From assembly GCA_002698995.1 (NCBI GenBank), contig PAAX01000029.1, positions 1 through 37,289 of the forward strand: a DNA stretch of 37,289 bases. The letters run 5' to 3'. The notes beneath the pieces are model-generated. The model saw only the letters and a list, made by a program, of their open reading frames with translations. It had not been told where the DNA came from and made no database searches. Numbering within the stretch: the stretch's first letter is position 1; every line of letters starts with the position of its first letter. Source of the stretch: Ignavibacteriota bacterium. Lineage in GTDB: Bacteria; Bacteroidota; Ignavibacteria; Ignavibacteriales; Melioribacteraceae. Made by a program: the position numbers and the translations under genes. Shown here piece after piece: positions 31,784 through 37,289 of the stretch.

Positions 31784-32698
31784 TCAGCTTAAGTTTTTTG
31801 CCATTATTACCGCACCAATTGCCGGGGGATAATCCGGATCCTGCAGTTTTACATTTCCAAGATCATTAATTTTTTCCTGAAACATTTTTGCATACAGATT
31901 TTCTGTTGTAATTGTACTTCCAATTAAAGAGAGTTTTAATGTCTCTTCTTTCAACAAATTATGAATCGCTTTTACATGTAAAGTAAGTTCATCACTTTCT
32001 TCTTCTAAAATTTTCAAACAAGCAATATCATTTTCTTCAGCAGCTTTAATTACAAAAGGAGTAACGGAAGCTATATCAAAATTCTCTTTATAAATTTTTG
32101 TTATTAATGTAGGAAGATCATCAATATTAAATTCGCTTCTTAAAAAGTCGGTTAATAATGTTGGATTGCCTCTACCGTCTAAATGTTTGGAAACAGCAAT
32201 TAATCCTTTTCGTCCAATCATAAATCCGCTTCCTTCATCACCAATAAATCTGCCGCATCCGCCTACTCTGTGAATAACTCCATTCTTATCTTTGCCAAAC
32301 ATTATAGAACCAGTTCCGGCAATTAAAATACTTCCCGGCTTACCGCTGAAAGCCCCTTCTAATGCTATTCTTGCATCACTTTCTACAAAAAAGTTTTTTA
32401 GTTTCAGATTCTTTTGGTGCGAGTAATTTAAAAAAGTTTCCTTCAATGAATTTGCATCATTAACTCTTCCGGCTCCGGTTGTTCCTATTAAAACAGCTTC
32501 TAAATCATCTTCATTAATTTTTGAATTTGTAATTGCTTCGTTGATAAGATTAAAAATCGTTTCGGATACTTTTTCTGTTCCAAGCATTAAAAAATTTGAA
32601 GGACCTCCGGTACATTCATAAATCGAATTATAATTTTCATCTGTTAAAATACATTTTGTCTTTGTTCCGCCCCCGTCTAATCCAATAAAGTATTTCAT
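31784..32698 (-). CDS. BadF/BadG-type ATPase, probable N-acetylglucosamine (amino-sugar) kinase
   Basis: This 304-residue cytoplasmic ASKHA-fold kinase has phosphate-1 motif 'GLDGGGTKTKCILTD' (D8, G9-G11, T12), 'GTTGAGRV' in the middle, the adenosine-side 'LIAGTGSIMFG' and 'GGCGRFIGDEGSGFMIGR', all typical of eukaryotic-type GlcNAc kinases and MurK. It would phosphorylate GlcNAc and/or MurNAc at C6 or C1 with ATP. As first gene of the operon, with the AmpG-like permease 22 bp downstream and NagZ fusion next, its natural substrate is probably amino sugar released from imported muropeptide. No MurQ etherase or AmpD amidase is in the window. The ATG at 32698 is used; it is divergent from the CHAD gene. 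Confidence 0.82.
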   Translation of the reverse strand: MKYFIGLDGGGTKTKCILTDENYNSIYECTGGPSNFLMLGTEKVSETIFNLINEAITNSKINEDDLEAVLIGTTGAGRVNDANSLKETFLNYSHQKNLKLKNFFVESDARIALEGAFSGKPGSILIAGTGSIMFGKDKNGVIHRVGGCGRFIGDEGSGFMIGRKGLIAVSKHLDGRGNPTLLTDFLRSEFNIDDLPTLITKIYKENFDIASVTPFVIKAAEENDIACLKILEEESDELTLHVKAIHNLLKEETLKLSLIGSTITTENLYAKMFQEKINDLGNVKLQDPDYPPAIGAVIMAKNLS

Positions 32699-32787
32699 AA
32701 CTGTAAAAAGATTCCTATAATTTTATATTTGAAAATAGAAAAAATTACTTACAATTATAATGCTTATAGAGAGAAAGATTAATTATA

Positions 32788-33669
32788 ATGCGATTTTATT
32801 TGACTAAAAGAGAATCAACACATCAATCAATTAAAAGAATTTTTACCGGATTGATAAAAGAGAATATTTCTCTGCTTAATAATCATAGCGAAGAGGTTGA
32901 TAAATCTATACATGACTGCAGAAAGAACTTCAAAAAATTAAGAGCAGTATTAAGATTGGTTCGTTCCGATTTAAGTCCCCATTTCTACAAAACTCATAAT
33001 ATTCATTTTAGAAATCTTTCAAGAAAAATTGCCGGACTGCGGGACAGCTTTGTAATTATTGAGGTTCTTGAGAATCTGTTAAAAAGCAATAACCAAAAAG
33101 TTGATGAATTTGAGAATCTTATAAACTCTTTAAGAGAAGAATATTTTCAGACAAAGAACAGAATTTTATTTGAAGAAAATCAGCCGCAAAGTGTAATTAC
33201 TTCTCTTAATCTTTCTTTGGATGAATTTGAGAATCTCCCTAAGATTGAAGAGAGATTTGCAGCTTTAGGGAATGGAATTAAAACCATTTACTCTAAAGGT
33301 AAATATTTTCTTGAGCTGACTTATTCAGATCCAACTTCGGAAGTTTTTCATGAATGGAGAAAGAATGTAAAATATCTTTGGCATCTTCTTCAAATCATTC
33401 AGCCGGTTAATTACCAAGTTATAAAGAGGATGACAATCGACTTCAAGAAACTATCTGATTTTATTGGTGATGAACATGATCTCCATGAACTGCAGTTACT
33501 TCTGATAAATAGAAATGTTACGAATGAATCTCTGTTCAGAATGATTAACAAAAAACAGTTTGAGTTAAGATCGGATGCATGGAAACTTGGTGAAAAATTG
33601 TATGAGAAAGATGCAGATGAATTTACAGCAAAATTAGAGAACTATTATAAAAAGTGGAAAGAGAAATAG
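32788..33669 (+). CDS. CHAD domain protein
   Basis: This 293-residue, alpha-helical, Lys/Arg-rich cytoplasmic protein has the paired helical repeats of the CHAD domain. The first is 'IHDCRKNFKKLRAVLRLVR' (41-59) with H42, R45, K49/K50 and R52. The second is 'FHEWRKNVKYLWHLLQII' in the C-terminal half, followed by 'IGDEHDLHELQ'. CHAD domains bind inorganic polyphosphate through these basic faces and are often targeted to polyP granules. No CYTH triphosphatase domain is fused or adjacent, so the protein stands alone. The ATG at 32788 is preceded by a weak purine run. It is divergent from the kinase operon and ends at two consecutive terminators. Confidence 0.88.
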   Translation: MRFYLTKRESTHQSIKRIFTGLIKENISLLNNHSEEVDKSIHDCRKNFKKLRAVLRLVRSDLSPHFYKTHNIHFRNLSRKIAGLRDSFVIIEVLENLLKSNNQKVDEFENLINSLREEYFQTKNRILFEENQPQSVITSLNLSLDEFENLPKIEERFAALGNGIKTIYSKGKYFLELTYSDPTSEVFHEWRKNVKYLWHLLQIIQPVNYQVIKRMTIDFKKLSDFIGDEHDLHELQLLLINRNVTNESLFRMINKKQFELRSDAWKLGEKLYEKDADEFTAKLENYYKKWKEK

Positions 33670-33739
33670 CAGTGTCGTTCTCAAAAATGTTATTTCGATT
33701 AGCTGGGGTTGTCTCAAAAGCAGCTCCGTCTTATCGATG

Positions 33740-33773
33740 CGTCGCTTCGCTCCTAACTTGAAGCGACGTTTTT
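33740..33773 (+). terminator. Terminator 1 after CHAD gene
   Basis: CGTCGCTTC (33740-33748) pairs with GAAGCGACG (33760-33768) over 9 bp and is followed by TTTTT. It is 70 bp past the CHAD stop. Confidence 0.75.
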
Positions 33774-33814
33774 GTCAGTTCGAGTTTATCTACGTTAGTA
33801 GACGACCACCTACT

Positions 33815-33851
33815 AAACTCCCGCAATTTAAAAAATTGCGGGAGTTTTTGT
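33815..33851 (+). terminator. Terminator 2 between CHAD and nuclease genes
   Basis: AAACTCCCGCAATTT (33815-33829) pairs perfectly with AAATTGCGGGAGTTT (33833-33847), a 15-bp stem with a three-base loop. A T-rich tail follows in the plus direction. It sits between convergent genes and may also stop minus-strand transcripts, although that side lacks a T-run beyond the stem. Confidence 0.85.
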
Positions 33852-33893
33852 TTGTCAATTTTTTCTCAATACTAAATACTCATTACTCAATAC

Positions 33894-35636
33894 TTATTTG
33901 AGCAGCATCATCTTTCTAACTTGCGAGAGGCCGGCAGTATTTAATTTGTAAATATAAACTCCGCTTGGAAATCCATGTGCATCAAAGTTTACTTTATAAT
34001 TTCCCGGTTGTTTTGTTTCGTTTACTAATGTTGCAATTTCATTTCCTAGTACATCATAAACTTTCAATGAAACTTGTGTGGACAACTCATGAGTTGTCCC
34101 TACGTTATTTGGGATAGAATATTCTATTGTGGTATTAGGGTTAAACGGATTCGGGAAATTCTGATTTAGTCCAAACTCAGTTGGAATTTCTTCTTTATCA
34201 TTAACAGAAACTGCGTTCTTAAAACTAAAATCTACAACCAAAGGAATATGATCCGATGCATTTACAACATCTTCTTTCTGTAAATTATATTTTGTGAGAC
34301 TATCAGCCGGTAAAGCTCTTGTAAAGAGAGAAAAGCCGTTTTCCTTTTCCAATACAGAATTTGAATAAACCACATAATCTAATCTGCCCGGAAAGAAAGA
34401 ACTGCTTTCACTAAACCATGTAAAAGTTGTGTTGGTATTGGTTGTAATTGGTTTAGAATCTGCCAAAGCTGTTTCATCCCAATCCGGATTAAAATCTGCT
34501 CCGTAAATACCGTTATAAAAAATATCTCCGGTAATTAAAGTTGTCTGCTGTCTTTTTAAGCCAACCAGATTCATATCTCCAACAATTACAATCGGTGTAT
34601 TTTCTTCAATAGGAATTGAACTTGTACCGTTTTTCGAATCGCGGAGAAAAGCCATAAATGCATCAATCTCTTCCTGTCTTTCAATATCATTTGTACAGCA
34701 AGGTGGATGGGCGCTGATAAAGAAAAGATCGGAATCATATTTTGGTCTTAAATCTAGAAGAAAAATTCCGTTGCCGTCGGTCTGTGCAGATTTCTTAACC
34801 GGAAATTTACTAACAACAATAATATCGGGAACTGCACTTGAACTGTACCAAGTTTCATCAGGCAGAATTGATTGAACAAAGTTTTTAACTTCTGCTGCCG
34901 AGTGATCATAAATTTCTTGAAATCCAATCACATCAGGATTAACAGCTTTTATTATTCTTTCAAAATATGCTTTCTTATTGTTGTCAAAAGGAGAATCGCG
35001 TTCTACGTTGTAAGATAAAATTCTTAAATGATCTTCATTCAATTTGCTGATTGAGTATGATTTATATTCAATCAAGTTTTTTTTCATTGCATAATCAACA
35101 CTTCCCAAATCGGGTAATCTATCACTGCCGGTATCTTCAACTATTATCTTTATATTATCAGAAGGATAAAGGATATTGCCCGATATTACAGAACTTTTAT
35201 AAATGCAGAATTCAAATCTATCCGACGTAACAGTCGGAGAGTTAATCAATTCAATATCATCATGAAAAACATTAACCGAACTTCCATTTGAGAAATAATA
35301 TTTTCCTCTTCTTTCACCAAATGTAAATTGAAAATCTACACCAATTCCATCTTTTGATAATCCTGTAGAGGAATTATTATCGGTATCAATAAAAAGATTT
35401 ATCGAATTGTTATCCTGGAGATTAATTTCAGTACCGACTTCCAGCAGAAAATAAATAAATTCTTCATCATCATTTACATAAAGCTTTCCGAAATTAATAC
35501 TGGATTGATTATCATCAAGAGAATCGGAATAAACCAACATATCATCAGTCCAATCACTGAAATCTTCATCTAAAATAATTTGCTGGGGAAAAACGATTGT
35601 AATCAAAGTAAAAAAAGTAATTAGTATTTTGGTCAT
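33894..35636 (-). CDS. Secreted endonuclease/exonuclease/phosphatase-fold protein with T9SS tail
   Basis: This 580-residue protein has a signal peptide (ILITFFTLITIVFPQ). Residues about 20-190 form a beta domain beginning 'ILDEDFSDWTDD', like CBM9/DOMON modules that precede catalytic domains in secreted enzymes. The EEP domain (about 205-475) has 'LSYNVERDS', metal-binding Glu in 'VIGFQEIYD', 'VGDMNLVG' and the terminal 'ASDHIPLVVDF', so the active site looks intact. It may act as an extracellular nuclease or phosphodiesterase; substrate is unknown. The T9SS type-A domain runs from 'NFPNPFNPNTTIEYS' to 'RKMMLLK'. Uniquely among the tails here, it carries eight extra residues (VGTTHELS) after 'IPNN', encoded by a GTAG plus 20-bp palindrome (separate entry). 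The ATG is at 35636. Confidence 0.88.
   Translation of the reverse strand: MTKILITFFTLITIVFPQQIILDEDFSDWTDDMLVYSDSLDDNQSSINFGKLYVNDDEEFIYFLLEVGTEINLQDNNSINLFIDTDNNSSTGLSKDGIGVDFQFTFGERRGKYYFSNGSSVNVFHDDIELINSPTVTSDRFEFCIYKSSVISGNILYPSDNIKIIVEDTGSDRLPDLGSVDYAMKKNLIEYKSYSISKLNEDHLRILSYNVERDSPFDNNKKAYFERIIKAVNPDVIGFQEIYDHSAAEVKNFVQSILPDETWYSSSAVPDIIVVSKFPVKKSAQTDGNGIFLLDLRPKYDSDLFFISAHPPCCTNDIERQEEIDAFMAFLRDSKNGTSSIPIEENTPIVIVGDMNLVGLKRQQTTLITGDIFYNGIYGADFNPDWDETALADSKPITTNTNTTFTWFSESSSFFPGRLDYVVYSNSVLEKENGFSLFTRALPADSLTKYNLQKEDVVNASDHIPLVVDFSFKNAVSVNDKEEIPTEFGLNQNFPNPFNPNTTIEYSIPNNVGTTHELSTQVSLKVYDVLGNEIATLVNETKQPGNYKVNFDAHGFPSGVYIYKLNTAGLSQVRKMMLLK
34080..34103 (-). repeat. REP-like GTAG palindrome inserted in frame in a coding sequence
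   Basis: The plus strand shows the perfect 20-bp palindrome GGACAACTCATGAGTTGTCC (34080-34099) followed by CTAC. Read on the minus strand this is GTAG directly 5' of the palindrome, 24 bp in all. It encodes VGTTHELS within the T9SS domain of the nuclease gene. Paralogous tails in this window have 7 residues between the 'YS' and the 'SLKVYD' strand, whereas this one has 15, a difference of exactly 24 bp. Confidence 0.75.
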
Positions 35637-35720
35637 TAAGTTTTCCTTTTTCTGTATAGGAATAATTTTGAATCTTTGTTTTTATAATTTCATCATACTA
35701 TCAAAAAATAAGCAAAACGA

Positions 35721-36308
35721 ATGAAAAAATTCTTATTAGTAATACTAATTACATTATTAATTAATGCGTGCGGAGAAAAGCTTCCCATAGAAGACGACTA
35801 TTCAAAAATTGAAACCGAATTATTAAACCAAGACAGTGTAAAAGTAAATTTTAATGATATCCTTTTAGGAAAGAATACCGTTATTGGATACATCTTCACT
35901 AACTGCCCCGATATTTGTCCTTTAACCACAAACAACATGCGCTTAATTCAAGAACAAGCAAATGAAGAAGGAATTGAAAATCTTCAGTTTGTTTCTGTCT
36001 CTTTTGATCCCGAAGTTGATAAGCCTTCCGTATTAAAAAAATATTCCGAGATTAGAAATCTTGATACTTCAAACTGGACTTTCTTAACCGGCGATAAAGA
36101 GACTGTTGACGGTTTAATGAAAAGATTGGGAATTATTGCTGTCGTTGGGGATTCTTCCGTTACATCCGACGGTAATACTGTTTACTTTTATGTTCACACA
36201 GATAGAATAGCATTGATTGATTCCAAAGGACAATTAAGAAAGAATTACAAAGGGAGTGAATTAGATAAAAATTTAGTTGTTAATGATATCAAATTATTAG
36301 AGGAGTAA
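35721..36308 (+). CDS. SCO1/SenC-family copper chaperone lipoprotein
   Basis: This 195-residue protein has a lipoprotein signal (FLLVILITLLINAC, Cys17) and a thioredoxin-like fold. Copper ligands are C62 and C66 in 'TNCPDICPLT' and H159 in 'FYVHTDRIALID'. 'VSVSFDPEVDKPSVLKKY' is also typical. SCO proteins help assemble the CuA centre of cytochrome c oxidase or respond to thiol stress. The next gene, a PCuAC chaperone, starts 2 bases after the stop. This classical pairing hands copper to SCO or CuA, implying an oxygen (or nitrous oxide) respiratory terminal enzyme elsewhere in the genome. Start is ATG at 35721 without a clear SD. Confidence 0.92.
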   Translation: MKKFLLVILITLLINACGEKLPIEDDYSKIETELLNQDSVKVNFNDILLGKNTVIGYIFTNCPDICPLTTNNMRLIQEQANEEGIENLQFVSVSFDPEVDKPSVLKKYSEIRNLDTSNWTFLTGDKETVDGLMKRLGIIAVVGDSSVTSDGNTVYFYVHTDRIALIDSKGQLRKNYKGSELDKNLVVNDIKLLEE

Positions 36309-36310
36309 TC

Positions 36311-36772
36311 ATGAAATATATTTCAGTTCTGTTTTTATTTTTTGTTTTAACACTTTCTGCACAAGAAAAGATAGCTGTAGAAATTAAAGAAGCTTGGATT
36401 AGACCGGCTGCAGCCGGAATGAATACCGCTTTATTCTTTAAAGTAACAAATCACACAGAATCAGTAGATACACTTTTTGATGCATCGTCAAATGCAGCTG
36501 ATCTTGTTGAAGTTCATGAGACTTATGTTGACGGCGATAAAATGGGAATGAGAAGAACAAAAGCGGAAATTAAACCGGGTGAAACCGTTGAGTTCAAACC
36601 TAGAAGTCTGCATGTAATGTTTATAAAACTTCTTAAAGATATGAAGATTGGAGATACACAAGAAGTTACTCTCCACTTTAAGAATGCCGGAGATGTTAAG
36701 ATTACTGCCGAAGTAAAAGATAACATGCCCGCCCCAATGAGAAAAGAAATGAATAAAAAGAAGATGAACTGA
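36311..36772 (+). CDS. PCuAC copper chaperone
   Basis: This 153-residue periplasmic protein has a signal peptide (ISVLFLFFVLTLSAQ). The copper(I)-binding H-x10-M-x~20-H-x-M motif is complete: H69 (VEVHETY), M80 (GDKMGM), H101 and M103 (SLHVMFI). The order of strands 'EAWIRPAAAGMNTALFFKV' and 'IKPGETVEFKPRSLHVM' matches the family. It delivers Cu(I) to cytochrome oxidase assembly together with SCO1. The C-terminus has a short Met/Lys-rich tail (MPAPMRKEMNKKKMN) that might also bind copper. The ATG at 36311 has SD GAGGAG six bases upstream and is coupled to SCO1. Confidence 0.93.
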   Translation: MKYISVLFLFFVLTLSAQEKIAVEIKEAWIRPAAAGMNTALFFKVTNHTESVDTLFDASSNAADLVEVHETYVDGDKMGMRRTKAEIKPGETVEFKPRSLHVMFIKLLKDMKIGDTQEVTLHFKNAGDVKITAEVKDNMPAPMRKEMNKKKMN

Positions 36773-36826
36773 TTTTTAATGCAAGGCTGTCACGGTCGCA
36801 GATACTCTCTCGTAAATCTCAAATGA

Positions 36827-36913
36827 GTCATTGCGAGACGATTTTTGTCGAAGCAATCTTTAGAATTTGCAACAAATCAATCCAATAGATTGCTTCACTT
36901 CGTTTGCAATGAC
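36827..36913. repeat. Palindromic intergenic repeat (GTCATTGC...GCAATGAC)
   Basis: The outer arms GTCATTGC (36827-36834) and GCAATGAC (36906-36913) enclose inner arms GAAGCAATCT (36850-36859) and AGATTGCTTC (36887-36896). The wording 'cattgcgag...gaagcaatc' is a common dispersed non-coding repeat type in many bacterial genomes, probably MITE/REP-like. Confidence 0.75.
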
Positions 36914-36966
36914 CACAGATATTCTAAGACAGTTTCTACGACCATGACCCCCAAGTAAAAATTGTA

Positions 36967-37013
36967 ATTTCTCCTCACAAAACTGTCTTAAGACATACAA
37001 AGTGAGGAGAAAT
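36967..37013. repeat. Nested inverted repeat
   Basis: The 12-bp arms ATTTCTCCTCAC (36967-36978) and GTGAGGAGAAAT (37002-37013) enclose the perfect palindrome TGTCTTAAGACA (36984-36995). There is no flanking T-run, so it is unlikely to be a simple terminator. Confidence 0.7.
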
Positions 37014-37077
37014 CCTTTAAATCTTTCCGACGCATTAATATCCCAAACATTCCAACAAATAAATCAACAAACCCACA

Positions 37078-37113
37078 ACTTTATGAACTTTATAAACTTG
37101 ATGAACTTTATAA
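37078..37113. repeat. Four tandem 9-mers
   Basis: ACTTTATGA, ACTTTATAA, ACTTGATGA and ACTTTATAA are directly adjacent. They do not lie in a supported open frame. Confidence 0.65.
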
Positions 37114-37119
37114 CTCATT

Positions 37120-37289
37120 AATGTAATTTGTACATTCGCTCACCAAGCATTTGGGCAAGGAATGTAGTTTGTACATTTGTCCACCGAGCATTTGGGCGAG
37201 GAATGTAGTTTGTACATTCGTCCACCAAGCATTTTGGCAAGGAATGTAGTTTGTACATTCGTCCACCAAGCATTTTGGCAAGGAATGTA
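37120..37289. repeat. 41-bp tandem repeat array, truncated by window edge
   Basis: Four full units (37120-37160, 37161-37201, 37202-37242, 37243-37283) are followed by six bases of a fifth. Units 3 and 4 are identical; units 1 and 2 differ from them at a few positions. Each unit contains AATGTAGTTTGTACATT, whose ends pair, and CCAAGCATTTTGG, also self-complementary. There are no unique spacers. The 41-bp period is not a multiple of three, so it is not a protein repeat. Confidence 0.92.

Larger units (their letters stand above)
36773..37289. other. Gene-free repeat cluster at window end
   Basis: After the PCuAC stop there are 517 bases without a supportable gene. They hold an 87-bp palindromic element (36827-36913), a 47-bp nested inverted repeat (36967-37013), four 9-mers (37078-37113) and a 41-bp tandem array (37120 to the edge). 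No clear terminator follows PCuAC before the first repeat. Confidence 0.7.

Noticed and set aside
35221-35238. TCCGAC/GTCGGA palindrome in the nuclease gene as another REP-like element
   Set aside because: It has no GTAG foot, the arms are only 6 bp and the encoded residues fit the domain without an evident insertion. Chance is enough.
37120-37289. Possible CRISPR array
   Set aside because: Units are directly adjacent with no variable spacers, and no cas genes are in view. It is a simple tandem repeat.
1-37289. A phage-defence or toxin-antitoxin system hidden in the window
   Set aside because: I looked for nuclease-helicase pairs, small paired ORFs, reverse transcriptases and TIR/SIR2 motifs and saw none. 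The only nuclease-fold protein is secreted with a T9SS tail.

Overview
The window looks like chromosome from an AT-rich member of the Bacteroidota/Ignavibacteria lineage, most likely close to Ignavibacteriales. This is inferred from content, not from a marker gene. Five secreted proteins end in a type IX secretion (T9SS) type-A sorting domain, four with the 'NYPNPFNP' signature. The proteins also include a DPP4-type S9 peptidase, a eukaryote-like P5C dehydrogenase, a DUF3857/transglutaminase lipoprotein and a GH3/serine-hydrolase fusion. I see no rRNA, tRNA, CRISPR array, prophage or transposase gene.

Layout. 1-507: inverted repeat and a DUF971 protein. 687-9810 (minus): four exported proteins, namely two T9SS proteins, a transglutaminase-like lipoprotein and a 1413-residue subtilisin with FG-GAP-like repeats. 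9811-10413: a decayed T9SS tail, a terminator and an unannotated 46-residue membrane protein. 10414-16992 (plus): a tight run of PfkB kinase, RmlD reductase, GH13 amylase, HAD phosphatase and DPP4-like peptidase, with ATGA overlaps at the first two junctions. 17080-17436: a small secreted H-type lectin-like protein with a strong Shine-Dalgarno (SD) sequence and its own terminator. 17664-19643 (minus): an M43 metalloprotease with a T9SS tail. 19804-22684: a convergent MFS exporter and PruA sharing a terminator. 22685-23171: a repeat-rich spacer. 23172-24170: a lipoprotein. 24351-26818 (minus): an ABC-2 ATPase/permease pair with a LolA-like periplasmic protein. 27018-32698 (minus): a compact operon of GlcNAc-type kinase, AmpG-like permease and NagZ/serine-hydrolase fusion, suggesting cell-wall sugar recycling. 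32788-33669: a CHAD protein followed by two tandem terminators. 33894-35636 (minus): a secreted endonuclease/phosphatase-fold protein with a T9SS tail. 35721-36772: a SCO1 plus PCuAC copper-chaperone pair. 36773-37289: a gene-free repeat cluster ending in a 41-bp tandem array that runs off the window.

The main unexplained signal is a scatter of short palindromes headed by GTAG, resembling REP elements. One GTAG plus 20-bp palindrome (24 bp) lies in frame inside the T9SS domain of the 33894-35636 gene and accounts exactly for an 8-residue insertion relative to its paralogues. Others lie at 22856-22906 and 23126-23153, and a related-looking 41-bp tandem unit is at 37120-37289. Other points of interest are an SD-sequestering hairpin before the transglutaminase lipoprotein, a roughly 200-residue periplasmic insertion in the AmpG homologue, and the H-type lectin.
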